This document shows positions 1 through 13,446 of a stretch of DNA of 64,000 bases, piece by piece. The DNA is taken from contig NW_027490123.1 in assembly GCF_050948175.1 (NCBI RefSeq), positions 682,001 through 746,000 of the forward strand, written 5' to 3'. Made by a program: the position numbers and the translations under genes. Every line of letters starts with the position of its first letter. Position 1 is the stretch's first letter. The DNA comes from Xylocopa sonorina. Taxonomy: Eukaryota > Arthropoda > Insecta > Hymenoptera > Apidae. Below the pieces are notes generated by a model, which ran no database searches, was not told the DNA's origin, and saw nothing but the letters and a program-made list of their open reading frames with translations.

Positions 1-3000
1 TTTCTATGTTTCATGATAAGATATAATATTCATTGGGAAGCAATATGAATACCTCGTATTCACCTCAAAAGAATGTAAATGCGACACTTCCTTGCCAGGA
101 AATGGCGTTTGCAGATGTCTCCGTATCGAAGCAATAGAGTTCTAATGCTTCTTAAAACGCGATATCGCATCTCATTTCTATGTTTCATGATCAGATATAA
201 TATTCATTGCGGAGTGTCATGTGTAACTCGTATTCACTTCAAAGGAACGTAAATGCGAGACTTCCTTGCTAGGAAATAGCGTTTGCAGATGTCTACGTAT
301 CGAGGAAATAGAGTTTTATGCTTCTTAAATCCCGATATCCCACCTCATTTCTATGTCTCACGATAAGATATAATATTCATTCCGAAGTGCTATGTGTTAC
401 TCGTCTACACTTCAAATGAATGTAATTGCGAGACTTGCTTTCTAGGAAATTACGTTCCCAGATATCTCTGTATAGAAGGAATTGATTTCTATTGCTTCTT
501 AAAACGCGATATCGCATCTCAATTCTATGTATCATGATAAGATATAATATTCATTAGGGAGTGTTATGTATACCTCGTATTCACTTCAAAGGAACGTAAT
601 TGCGACACTTCCGATCTAGGAAATAGCGTTCCCAGATGTCTAGGCAGCGAAGCAATAGAGTTCTAATGCTTCTTAAGACGCGATATCGCATCTCATTTCT
701 ATGTTTCGTGATAAGATATAATATTCATTATGGAGTGTTATGTACTCCTCGCTTACGCTTCAATTGAATGTAAATGCGACACTTCCTTGCTAGGAAATAG
801 CGATGGCAGATGTCTACGTATCGAAGCAACAGAGTTCTAATGCTTCTTAAATCGCCATTTCGCATCTCATTTCTATGGTTCATGATAAGATATAATATTC
901 ATTGTGGATTGTTGTGTATACCTCGTATTCACTTCAAAAGAATGTAAATGCGACACTTCCTTGGTAGGAAATAGCGTCTGCAGATGTCTACGTATGGTAG
1001 CAATAGATTTCTAATGCTTCTTAAAACGCGAATCGATCCTCAATCCTATGTTTCATGATAAGATATAATATTCATTGTGGAGTGTTATGTATACCTCGTC
1101 TACACTTCAAATGAATGTAAGTAAGACACTTCCTTTCTAGGACATTACGTTTCCAGATGTCTACGTATCGAAGCATTAAAGTTCTAATGATTCTTAAACC
1201 GCGATATCGCATCTCATTTCTATGTTTCATGATAAGATATAATATTCATTGCGACGTGTCATGTATACCTCGCTTACAATTCAAATGAATGTAAATGCGA
1301 CACTTCCTTAGTGGGACATAGCGATGGCAGATGTCTACGTATCGAAGCAATAGTGTTCTAGTTCTTCTTAAATCGCGATATCGCATCTCACTTCTACGTT
1401 TCATGATAAGAAATAATATTCATTGTGCAGTGTTATGTATATCTCGTAGTCACTTCAAATGAATGTAAATGCGACACTTCCTTGCTAGGAGATAGCGTTT
1501 GCAAACGTCTACGTATTGAAGGAATAGAGTTCTAATGCTTCTTAAATCGCGCAATCTCATCTCATTTCTATGTTTCATGATAAGATATATTATTCATTTT
1601 GGAGTGATATGTATACCTCGCATTCACCACAAAAGAAAGTTAATGGGACACTTCCATGCTAGAAATAGCGTTTTTTAGATGTCTTCGTACCGTAGCAATG
1701 GAGTTCTAATGCACCTTAAAACGCGATATCGCTTCTTATTCCTATGTTTCATGATAAGATATGATGTTCATTGCGAAGTGTCATGTATACCTCTTATTCA
1801 CTTCAAAAGTATGTAAATGCGTCACTTCCTTGTTAGGAAATAGTTTTTGCAGATGTCTACGTATAGTAGCAATAGGGTACTAATGCATTATATATCGCGA
1901 TATCGCATCTCATTTATATGTTTCATGATAAGATATAATATTCAATGTGCAGTGTTATGTATTCCTCGTATTCACTTCAAAAGAATGTAAATGCGTCACT
2001 TCCTTTCCAGGAAATAGCGTTTGCAGATGTCTACGTATCGTAGAATTAGAGTCCTAGTGCTTCTCAAAACGGGATATCGCATTTCATTTCTATTTTTCAT
2101 GATAAGATATAATATTCATTGCGAAGTGTCATGAATACCTCATATTCACTTCAAAAGAATGTAATGCGACACTGCCTTGCTAGGAAATAGCGATTCCAGT
2201 TGTCTACGTATTGAAGCAATGGAGATCTAATGCTTGTTAAAACTCGATATCGCATTTCATTCCTATGTTTCGTGATAAGATATAATACTCATTGTGGAGT
2301 GTTATGTATACCTCGTATTCACCTCAAAAGAATGTAAATGCAACACTTCCTTGCTAGGAAGTAGCGTTTGCACATGTCTACGTATCGAAGCAATAAAGTT
2401 CTAATGCATCTTATACCGCGATTTCGCATCTCATTTCTATGTTTCATGATAATATATAATATTCATTTTGCAATGCTATGTATACCTCGCATTCACTTCA
2501 AATGAATGTAAATGCGACACTTTCTTGCTAGGAAGTAGCGTTTGCAGATGTCTACGTATCGTAGCAATAGAGTTCTAATGCTTCTCGAAACGCGATATCG
2601 CATCACATTTCTATGTTTCATGATAAAATATAATATGCATTGCGAAGTGTCATGTATTCCTCGTCTTCACTTCAAATGAATGTAAATGCGACACTTCCTT
2701 GCTAGGAAATAGCGTTTGCAGATGTCTACGTATCGAAGCAATAGAGTTCTAATGCTTCTTGAAACGGGATATATCATCTCGTTTCTATGTTTCATGATAA
2801 GATATAGTATTCATTGCGAAGTATCACTTATACCTCGCATACACTTCAGAAGAATGTAAATGCGACACTTCCTTCCTAGGAAACAGCGTCTGCAAATGTC
2901 TACGTATCGTAGCAATAGAGTTCTAATGCTTCTTAAAACGCGCAATCACATCACATTTCTATATTTCATGTTAAGATATAATATTCATTGCGAAGTTTCA

Positions 3001-6000
3001 TGTATTCCTCGTACTCACTTCAAAAGAATGTAAATGCGACACTTCACTGACAGGAAATAGCGTTTCCAGATATCTACATATCGTAGCTATAGAGTTCTAA
3101 TGCTTCTTAAAACGCGCTATCACACCACATTTCTATGTTTCATGATAAGATATAATATTCATTGCGAAATTTCATGTATTCCTCGTATTCACTTCAATAG
3201 AATGTAAATGCGGCACTTCCTTGCTAGGAAATAGCGATTGCAGATGTCTACATATTGAAGCAATCGATTTCCAATGTTGCTTGAAACGGGATATCGCATC
3301 TCATTTCTATGTTTCATGATAAGATATAATATTCATTGCTAAGTTTCACGTATTCCTCGTATTCACTTCAAATGAATGTTAATGCGACACTTCCTTGCTA
3401 GGAAATAGCGTTTGATGGTGTCTACATATCGTAGCAAGCGTGTTGTAATGCTTCTTAAAACGAGATATCGCATCTCATTTCTATGTTTCGTGATAAGGTA
3501 TAATATTCATTGTGGAGTGTTATGTATACCCCGTATTCACTTCAAAAGAATATAAATGCGTCACTTCCTTGCTATTAAATAGCGTTTGCAGATGTCTACG
3601 TATCGAAGCAAAAGAGTTCTAATGTTTCAAAAAATGCGACATCGCATCTCACTAGTATGTTTCATGACAAGATATAATATTCATTGCGAAGTGTCATGTT
3701 AACCTCGTATTCACTTCAAAAGAATGTAAATGCGACACTTCCTTGCTAGGAAATAGAGTTTGCAGATGTCTATGTTTCGTAGCAATAGAGTTCTAATGCT
3801 TCTTAAAATATGATATCGCATCTCATTTCTATGTTTCATGATAAGATATAATATTCATTGCGAAGTGTCATGTATACCTCGTATTCACTTCCAAAAATGT
3901 AATGCTACACCTCCATGCTAGGAAATAGCGTTGGCAGATGTCTACGTGTCGAAGCAATAGAGTTCTAATGCTTCCCAAAACGCGATATCGCATCTCATTT
4001 CTATGTTTCATGATAAGATATAATATTCATTGCGAAGTAACATGTGTACCTCGTATTCACCTCAAAAGAATGTAAATGCGACACTTCCTTGCCAGGAAAT
4101 AGCGTTTGCAGATGTCTCCGTATCGAAGCAATAGAGTTCTAATGCTTCTTAAAACGCGATATCGCATCTCATTTCTATGTTTCATGATAAGATATAATAT
4201 TCATTGCGAAGTGTCATGTATACCTCGTATTCACTTTCAAAGAATGTAATGCTACACCTCCATGCTAGGAAATAGCGTTGGCAGATGTCTACGTGTCGAA
4301 GCAACAGAGTTCTAATGCTTCCCAATACGCGATATCGCATCTCATTTCTATGTTTCATGATAAGATATAATATTCATTGGGAAGCAATATGAATACCTCG
4401 TATTCTCCTCAAAAGAATGTAAATGCGACACTTCCTTGCCAGGAAATAGCGTTTGCAGATGTCTCCGTATCGAAGCAATAGAGTTCTAATGCTTCTTAAA
4501 ACGTGATATCGCATCTCACTTCTATGTTTCATGATAAGAGATAATAGTCATTGCGAAATTACATGTACACCTCGTATTCACTTCAAATGAATGTAATGCG
4601 ACACTTCCTTGCTAGGAAATAGCGTTGGCAGATGTCTACGAGTCGAAGCAAAAGAGTTCTAATGCTTCCCAAAACGCGATATCGCATCTCATTTCTATGT
4701 TTCATGATCAGATATAATATTCATTGCGGAGTGTCATGTGTAACTCGTATTCAATTCAAAGGAACGTAAATGCGATACTTCCTTGCTAGGTAGTAGCGTT
4801 TGCAGATGTCTACGTATCGAAGCAATAGAGTTCCAATGCTTCTTAAAGCGCCGTATCGCATCTCATTTCTATGATTTATGATAAGATATAATATTCATTG
4901 CGAAGCGTTATGTATTCCTCTTCCACACGTCAAATGAATGTAAATGCGTTACTTCCTTCCTAGGAAATTACGTTTCCAGATGTCTACGTATCGAAGCTAT
5001 AGAGTTCTAAAACTTCTTAAAACGCGATATCGCATCTCATTTCTATGTCTCATGATAAGTTATAATATCCATTACGAAGTGTTATATATTCCTCTTCTAC
5101 ACTTCAAATGAATGTAAATGCGACACTTCCTTTCTTGGAAATTACGTTTTCAGATGTCTACATATCGAAGCAATAGAGTACTAATGCTTCTTAAATCGCG
5201 ATATCGCATCTCATTCCTATGTTTCGAGATAAGATATAATATCCATTGTGGAGTGTTATATATACCTCGTATTCACTTCAAAGGAATGTAAATGCGACAC
5301 TTCCTTGCTAGGAAATAGCGTCTGTAGATATCTACGTATCGAAGCAATGGAGTTCTAATGCTTCTTAAAACGCCATATGGCATCTCATTTCTATGATTTA
5401 TGATAAGATATAATATTCATTGCGGAGTGTCATGTGTAACTCGTATTCACTTCAAAGGAACGTAAATGCGACACTTCCCTGCTAGGAAATAGCGTTTGCA
5501 GATATCTACGTATCGAAGCAATAGAGTTCTAATGCTTCTTGAAAGGGGATATCGCATCTCATTTCTATGTTTCATGATAAGATATAATATTAATTGCGAA
5601 GTGTCATGTATACCTCGTACTCCCTTCAGAAGAATGTAAATGCGACACATCCTTGCTAGGAAGTGGCGTTTTCAGATGTCTACGCATCGAAGCAATAGAG
5701 TTCTAATGCTTCTTTAATCGAGATATCGTATCTTATTTCGATGTTTTATGATAAGATAAAATATTCATTGTGCAGTGTTAGGTATACATCGCATGCACTT
5801 CAAATGAATGTAACTGCGACACTTCCTTGCTAGGATATAGCGATGGCAGATGTCTACGTATCGAAGCAACAGTGTTATAATGCTTCTTAAAACGAGATAT
5901 CGCATCTCATTTCTATCTTTTACGATAAGATATAATATTCTTTGCTGAGTGTCATGTGTACCTCGTATTCCTTTCAAAAGATTGTAAATGCGACACTTCC

Positions 6001-9000
6001 TTGCTAGGAAATAGCGTTTGCAGATGTCTACGTACCGTAGCATTAGTGTTCTAATGCTTCTCAAAACGCGATATCGCATCTCATTTCTATTTTTCATGAT
6101 AAGACATAATATTCATTGCGAAGTGTCTTGTATACCTCGCATACACTTCAAACGAATTGAAATGCGACACTTCATTGCTAGGAAATAGCGTTGGCAGATG
6201 TCTACGTATCGAAGCAATATAGTTCTAATGCTTCTTAAATCGCCATATCGCATCACATTTCTATGTATCACGATAAGATGTAATATTCATTGTGCAGTGT
6301 TATGTATACCTCGCATACACTTCAAGTGATTGTAAATACGACACTTCCTTGCTAGGAAATAGCGTTTGCAGATGTCTACGTATCGAAGCAATAGAGTTCT
6401 AATGCTTTTTAAATCGCTATATCGTATCTCATTTCTATCTTTCATGATAAGATATAATATTCATTGCGAATTGTTATGTATTCCTCGCATACACGTCAAA
6501 TGAATGTAATATGCGACACTTCCTTGCTAGGAAATAGCGTTTGCAGATATCTACGTATCGAAGCAATAGAGTTCAAGTGCATCTTAAAACGCGATATCGC
6601 ATCACATTTCTATGTTTCATGTTAGGATGTAATATTCATTGCGAAGTGCCACTTATGCCTCGCATACACTTCAAGTGAATGTAAATGCGACACTTCCTTG
6701 CTAGGAAGTAGCGTTTGCACATGTCTACGTATCGAAGAAGTAGAGTTCTATTGTCCCTTAAGTCGCGATATCGCATCTCATTTCTATATTTCATGATAAC
6801 ATATAATATTCATTGTGCAGTGTCATGTTTATCTCGTCTACACTTCAAGCGAATGTAAATGCGGCACTTCCCTGTTAGGAAATAGCGTTTGGAGATGTCT
6901 AGGTATCGAAGCAATAGAGTTCTAATGCTGCTTAAATCGCGATATCGCATCTCATTTCTATGTTTCATGATAAGATATAATATTCATTGTACAGTGTTAT
7001 GTATACCTCGTATTCACTTCAAAAGAATGATAAAGCGTCACTTCCTTGCTAGGAAATAGCGTTTGCAGATGTCTATGTATCGTAGCAATAGAGTTCTAAT
7101 TCTTCTTAAAACGCGATATCGCATCTCATTTCTATGTTGCATGATAAGATATAATATTCATTGTGCAGTGATATGTATATCTCGTCTACACTACAAAAGG
7201 ATGTAAATGCGACACTTCCTTGCTAGGAAATAGCGTCTGCAGATGTCTACGTATCGAAGCAATAGAGTTATAATACTTCTTGAAACGAGACGTCGCATCT
7301 CATTTCTATGTTTCATGATAAGATATAATATTCATTGCTAAGTGTCATGTATACCTCGTATTCACTTCAAAAGAATGTAAATGCGACACATCTTAACTAG
7401 GAAATGGCGTTTGCAGATGTCTCTGTATCGAAGCAATAGAGTTCTAATGCCTCATTACGCGATATAGCATCTCATTTCTATGTTTCATGATAAGATATTA
7501 TACTCATTGCGAAGTGTCACTTATATCTCGCATACACTTCAAATGAATGTAAATGCGACACTTCCTTGCTAGGATAAAGCGTTTGCAGATGTTTACGTGT
7601 CGAAGCAATAGAGTTCTAATGCATCTTAAACCAAGATATCGCATCTCATTTATATGTTTCATGATAAGATATAATATTCATTGCGAAGTGACATGCATAC
7701 CTCGTATTCACTTCAAAAGAATGTAAATGCGACACTTCCTTGCTGGGAAATAGCGTTCGCAGATCTCTACGTATCGTAGCATTAGAGTTCTAATGCTTCT
7801 CAAAGCGGGATATTGCATCTCATTTCTATGTTTCATGGTAAGATGTTATATTCATTGCGAAATGTCTTGTATACCTCGCATACACTTCAAATGAATGTAA
7901 ATGCGACACTTCCTTGCTAGGAAATAGCGTTGGCAGATGTCTACGTATCGAAGCAATAGGGTTCTAATGCTTCATAAATCGCCACATCGCATCTCATTCC
8001 TATGTTTCATGATAAGTTATAATATTCATTGTGAAGTGCTACGTATACCTCGTATTCACTTCAAAAGATTGTAAATGTGACAATTCCTTGCTAGGAAATA
8101 GCGTTTGCAGATGTCTACGAATCGAAGTAATAGGGTTCTAATGCTTCTTAGAACGAGATATCGAATCTCACTTCTATGTTACATGGTAAGATATAAACTT
8201 CATTGCGAAGTGTTATGTATTCCTCGTCTACACTTCAAATGAATGTAAATGCGACACTTCCTTCCTAGGAAATAGCGTTTCCAGATGTCTACGTATCGAA
8301 ACAATAGAGTTCTAATGCTTCTTAAATCGGGATAAGGCATCTCATTTCTCTGCTTCATGATAAAATATAATATTCATTGCGAAGTGTCATGTACACCTCG
8401 TATTCACTACAAAAGAGTGTAAATGCGACACTTCCCTCCTAGGAAATAGCGTTTGCGGATGTCTAAATATCGAAGCAACAGAGTTCTAATGCTTCTTAAA
8501 AAGAGATAACGCATCACAATTCTATGTTTCATGATAAGATTTAATATTCATTGTGGTGTGATATGTATACCTCGTATTCACTTCAAAACAATGCGAATGC
8601 GACACTTCGTTGCTAGGAAATAGCGTTTGCAGATGTCTACGTATCGTAGCAATAGAGTTCTAATGCCTCTTAATACGCGATATCGCTTCTCGCTTCTATG
8701 TTTCATGACAAGGTATAATATTCATTGCGAAGTGCCATGTATACCTCCAATTCACTTCAAAAGAATGCAAATGCGACACTTCCTTGCTAGGAAATAGCGT
8801 TTGCAGATGTCTCCGTATCGAAATAATAGAGTTCTAATGCTTCTTAAAACGAGATGTCGCATCTCGTATCTATGTTTCATGATAAGGTATAATATTCATT
8901 GCGAAGTGTCATGTATACCTCGTATTCACTTCAAAAGCATGTAAATGCGACACTTCCTTGCTAGGAAATGGCGACTCCAGATATCTACGTATCGTAGTAA

Positions 9001-9938
9001 TAGAGTTCTAATGCTCCTTAAAACGCGATATCGCATCTCTTTTCTGTGCTCCGTGTTAAGATTAAACATTCAATGCGAAGTGTCATGTGTACACCGTATT
9101 CACTTCAAATGAATGCAAATGCGATACTTCCTTGCTAGGAAATAGCTTTCGCAGATGTCTACGTTTCGTAGCAATAGAATTCTAATGCTTCTTAAAACGC
9201 GATATCGCATCTCAGTTCTATGTTTCACGATAAGATATAATATTCATTGCAAAGTGTTTCGTATGCGTCGTCTACACTTCAAAAGAATGTAAATCCCGCA
9301 CTTGTTTGGTAGGAAATGCGTTTCGAGATGTCTACGCATCGAAGCAGTAGAGTTCTAATGCTTCTTATAACGCGATATCGCATCGCAGTTCTATGCTTCA
9401 TGATAAGATATAATATTCATTGCGAAGTGTTATGGATACCTCGTCTGCACATCAAAAGAATGTAAATGCCACACTTTCTTGCTAGGAAATGCGTTTCGAG
9501 ATGCCTACGTATCGTTGCAATATAGTTCTAATGCTTCTTAAAGCGCGATATCGCATCTCATTTCTATGTCTCATGATAAGATGTAACATTCAATTTAATG
9601 CATTATGAATATCGCGGCTACACTTCAAAAGAATGTATATGCTACAATTCTTTGCGACGGAACAGCGTTTCAAGATGTCTATGTATCGAAGCAATAGAGT
9701 TCTAAAATATCTTAAAACGCGGTATCGCATCTTATTTCTATGTCTCACGATAAGGCGTAATATCCAATGCAACGCGTTATGTATATCTCGTCTACACAAC
9801 AACAGAATGTAAAGCCCACACTTCCATGCTACGGAATAACGTTTCTGGATATCTTCATATCCTAGCAACAGAGTTCAAATGGTTCATAATACGCGATATC
9901 GCATCTCATTTCTATGTTTAGTGATAAGATGTGTTTGA
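1..9938 (-). repeat. 174-bp satellite array, block A (reverse orientation)
   Basis: Continuous head-to-tail array of a monomer of about 174 bp. The phrase tttctatgtttcatga recurs at 1, 175 and 348 and so on to the end of the block. About 57 monomers are present, mostly differing by point changes and 1-2 bp indels. I call this minus because the longer central block (9,939-39,800) reads the other way. Monomers up to about 9,290 are the canonical type (cttccttgctaggaaatagc). From about 9,290 to 9,938 they change to a diverged subfamily (cttgctacgg, cgtttcgagatg) before the array flips. There is no higher-order periodicity as strong as that at 20-35 kb, but neighbouring dimers around 3,840-4,500 are more alike than average. 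Short open frames here are incidental. Confidence 0.97.
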
Positions 9939-11242
9939 AAGACTGTATTGCTTCGATACGTAGACATCTAGAGACGCTATTCTCCAGCAAGGATGAGTGG
10001 GACTTATCTTATTTAGAAGTGTTGACGTGGTATACATGACGCGTTGCATTGATTATTACATTTAATCATGAAACATAGAAATAAGATCCGATATCGCATT
10101 TTATGAAGCAATAGAGCACTATTGCTTCGATACCTAGTTATCCAGAGGCGCTATTCCGTAGCAAAGAAGTGTGGCATTTACATTCCTTTGAAGCTCATAC
10201 GAGGTATACATATCGCGTTGCAATGAATATTACATCTTATCATGAGTCATAGAAATTAGATGCGATATCGCGATTCAGGATGCATTAGAACATTATTGCT
10301 TCGATATGTAGACATCTAGACACGCTATTCCGTTGCAAGGAAGTGTGGAATTTACATTGTTTTGAAGTGATGACGTGATATAATTTACGCGTTGCATTGA
10401 ATTACATCTTATCATGAAACATTGGAATGAGATGCGATATCGCGTTTTATCAAGAATTAGATCTCTAGTGCATCGATCTGTAGACATCTAGAAATGTGAT
10501 TCCGCCGCAAGGAAGTGTGGGATTTACATTCCATTGAACTGTTGACGATATAAGATTTACGCGTTGCATTGTATTACATCTTATCATGTAGCATAGAAAT
10601 GAGTTGCGATATCGCATTTTATAAAGCGTTGGAACGCTATTGCATCGATATGTAGAAAAGTAGAAAGATTATTACGCAGCAAGTACGTGTGGGATTTACA
10701 TTCTTTTGATGTGTAGTCGAGATATAATTAACGCGTTGAAATGAATAACATGTTATCTTGAAACATTTAAATGAGGTGCAATATCGCGTTTTATGCAGCT
10801 ATAGAACTCTATTGCTTCGATATGTAGACATCTAGAAACGTTGTTCCGTAGTAAGCAAGTGTGGCATTTACACTCTATTGAAGTGTAGACGAGATATATA
10901 TAACGTGTTGCATTGAATTACATTTTATCATGAAACATAGAAATGAGATGCGATATCGCGTTTTATGTAGCATGAGAACTCTATAACTTCGATACATAGA
11001 GATCTGGAAACGCTACTCCGTCCCAAGGAAGTGTCGGATTTACATTATTTTGAAGTTATGACGAAATATACATAACGCGTTGCATTGAATATTACTTCTG
11101 ATCATGAGACTTAGAAATGAGATGCGATATCGCATTTTATGATGCATTAGAATTCTATTGCTTCGACATGTGCACTTCTAAGACGCTATTCCGTAGCAAC
11201 GAAGTGTAGGCTTTACATTCTTTTCAAGTATTGACAAGATAT
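9939..11242 (+). repeat. Diverged satellite subfamily after the orientation switch
   Basis: The same satellite in the opposite orientation. About seven monomers belong to a distinct subfamily marked by tctagaaacgctattccg, aagtgtggcatttac and acgcgttgcattgaat in place of the canonical tctgcaaacgctatttcc and cacttcgcaatgaat. The same subfamily recurs at 39,055-39,800 and, inverted, just beside each orientation switch. About 13 bp at the switch (around 9,932-9,950) match neither orientation of the monomer. Confidence 0.9.
11231..11242. repeat. Target-site duplication, left copy
   Basis: The 12-mer ttgacaagatat belongs to the satellite monomer and is repeated exactly at 11,769-11,780, on the other side of the inserted sequence. 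A 12-bp duplication fits target-primed reverse transcription of a non-LTR element or SINE. Confidence 0.85.
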
Positions 11243-11768
11243 TGTCTGCCCTACACCAGGACGGTGATCAGGCTTACTTCCCCACCCGGACGGGTATACG
11301 CAAACGGAATCTACCAACTACCTCCCAGTTACACCCACCTCACTGAAACGGGTGATGGAAAAATCCAGATGTGCCGCGGCAGCTTCCCGTTGGTGAGTCC
11401 TTCAGCTTCACCGTCGGAGGGGACGAATCCCAACCGCCGGAGTACCCACGGGGAACCTTGGGGAGGCGAACTCACTACGTGTACGCGTGCACGCTCACTC
11501 CGATCCTTTTTGAATATTAAGCATCAGTTTGGCCAAATTTATAGATGCTCCAGACTGCCTGCTCAGTCAATTCATGTTTGCTCTACGAAAAGGATTCGGA
11601 CTATTTTGGGCAATCGTTGATGCACCAAACCTCCGAGTCTTAAACGAATTCGATTTGGGTATGGTAGCCCCAGAGCCCCGTTAGCCACCGGGCAAGCCCG
11701 GCGCCCAGGTTCCACCACGAGGAGGTGGGGATGGGTACTTCCTGGACTCCCAGGTTCTGGAACCCGTG
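11243..11768. mobile_element. 526-bp non-satellite insertion with 12-bp target duplication
   Basis: GC-rich sequence that cleanly interrupts one satellite monomer and is flanked by exact 12-bp direct repeats. It begins tgtctgccctacaccagg and ends ggttctggaacccgtg, and has no poly(A) tail or terminal inverted repeat. About 150 bp in its first half (roughly 11,350-11,500) resembles the reverse complement of 51,735-51,905. Shared blocks include gtgccgcgg, ccttcag, ttggggaggcg and cgcgtgcacgc. The two loci are therefore copies of one dispersed family. An open frame at 11,231-11,620 starts in the satellite flank and resembles nothing I know, so I do not call it a gene. The element may be a SINE, or a 5' or 3' piece of a non-LTR element; the family is not recognised. 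Confidence 0.75.
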
Positions 11769-11805
11769 TTGACAAGATATACATATCGCGTTGCATTGAT
11801 ATTGC
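11769..11805 (+). repeat. Satellite remnant with right target duplication
   Basis: 37 bp of satellite monomer (ttgacaagatat then acatatcgcgttgcattg) lie between two independent insertions. Its first 12 bp are the right copy of the target duplication of the 526-bp element. The monomer resumes at about 13,445 with attacatcttaccatgag, so both insertions hit the same monomer. Confidence 0.85.
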
Positions 11806-13446
11806 TGTGACGTCCGCCGAAACTTACGGTACCTCCTACATCCCTCGGCAAAGGGGCACACACCGCCGGCCGCCATTGCAGAGACGAGCATACCGACACA
11901 CGGTGACATAGGCCGATCGCCGAGCTAAACCAGCCACCATCGCTCAAGTGGAGTTGGACCACTCGATCGCATCACGACGCGTACTTGACAGATAGCTGGA
12001 GCACGAGCGAGTTATAGCCTCTGCACGAGGACCATTGGACGTACTATGAAGAGTCGCCCGTCGTTACGCACCCGTATCCGTATTTCACATATTGTTGTAA
12101 TTAAAATTAAGCAAATCCTCGAAGTTAAGCACACTGCACTCGATGTACATACATAACACAGCACACACAAGCTGGCATAAGGGATCTCAAATGTAATCCT
12201 AATTTTAAGAGCGTATTTAAGCGAAATAGGAAAGAAGCAAAGCGCACAATCGAGCGCCCGACGCTCGTGGCTCACGCCGGACGCCCGCGCCCCTCCACGA
12301 CCATCCATCCCACTCCACGGGCCGAGCATCCGCCCCCACTCTGGCGCCCCGCGCGCCACGCGATCCGAGGAGGTCGCGGGTCCGCGAGCTGAAAGTGCAG
12401 TTCGTGTCATCGACTCCAAGCGTGCGGACCTCCCTCAATTTTAATTCAAACCAAGTTCGAGTCAACCGCTCCAATCGAGCGGACCTCTCTCAATTCTAAA
12501 CTCTAATTCAAACTGATTTCGACTATTCCAACTCACACTCTAATTCAACTCAAGCTCCTAATTCTAACTATAATTATATGCTAAAATCATCGAATCCTAA
12601 TACTTAGTCAACCTTAGCACAGGGAAGTAACAGTGTAAGCTTAGTTTTATTTAGAAAATACCTTATTTTACCAGTACTTACAATTCTCATTATTCTAAAC
12701 ATTCCTCGTCTTACTATTATTATAAATTCATTTGTTACGAAGTTTTGCACGAGTTCACGCGTCTTCGATATCATTCACTGGCTCTGACCTTTTGTCAAAA
12801 CTCGGCAACCGACCAGATAGAGCGGACCATCGCTTAGCTGCAGCGATCCACAGCGAGACTAGAGCAAAGTCACACGTCAATTTTCCATATTCCTGGACCG
12901 GTAAGCTAGAGCGGACCACCGCTTAGTGGACCCGTATCTGGACGTTTGGAATCCGACCCGAATGCGCCGTTCCGGAACATACAAACGAACTCGCCGCGCG
13001 GGAAGAATAAACTTCTTACGATCATGGTTGCGCAAACACATTGGTGAAACCGTCGACTCGTGCATTTATCACTGCACCGTCTCTTCTTTCGCTGCACACC
13101 GGCCGGACAGCCGTCCCGGACCGCCGCATCCATCGCCGATCCGTACTGGAGGGTAGTCTACCATGGTACTCGTCCCGTTGACGATTTCGCCTCGCAGCCC
13201 GTACACAGAAACCATACCCAAAGACGAACCGGGCAGACGACGAAACCTGCAACAAGCATATTGTATATTAGCAGCAATCAAAACACCAAAGGTAAGTCAA
13301 CGTTATCTTATCCTCGTCCTTGCATTTTCGATCAGTGTTTCGCGAGCAAAAAGAGTCCGGACTTCAATGCAATTGTGCGAGCCGAACCTTGTGTGGCTGC
13401 GTGTCTCTCCGGCCAACGGTTAGTTATCCGCGACCCGAGACGTGAC
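11806..13446. mobile_element. Probable solo LTR, about 1.64 kb
   Basis: Non-satellite, mostly GC-rich insertion. It begins TGTGACGTCCGCC and ends GAGACGTGACA, giving imperfect inverted ends (TGTGACGTC against TGTCACGTC) and the TG...CA termini of an LTR. No gag, protease, RT or integrase coding sequence is visible, so it would be a solo LTR. It contains short internal duplications: gcggacct near 12,423 and 12,479, and agagcggacca with cgcttag near 12,819 and 12,909. A splice-donor-like aaaggtaagt lies near 13,290. The flanks do not give a clean target duplication (at best 3-4 bp), which lowers confidence. Termini of this kind occur in Ty3/gypsy and BEL/Pao elements. The many short overlapping open frames here have no recognisable product. 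Confidence 0.55.

Noticed and set aside
12012..12474. Minus-strand open frames of 85-135 codons in the 11.8-13.4 kb insertion
   Set aside because: Overlapping GC-rich frames without family motifs or clean starts; they look like compositional shadows in an LTR-like sequence.
13280..13300. Splice donor (aaaggtaagt) suggesting a host gene exon
   Set aside because: No matching acceptor or coding exon is visible; a chance match in LTR-like sequence is as likely.
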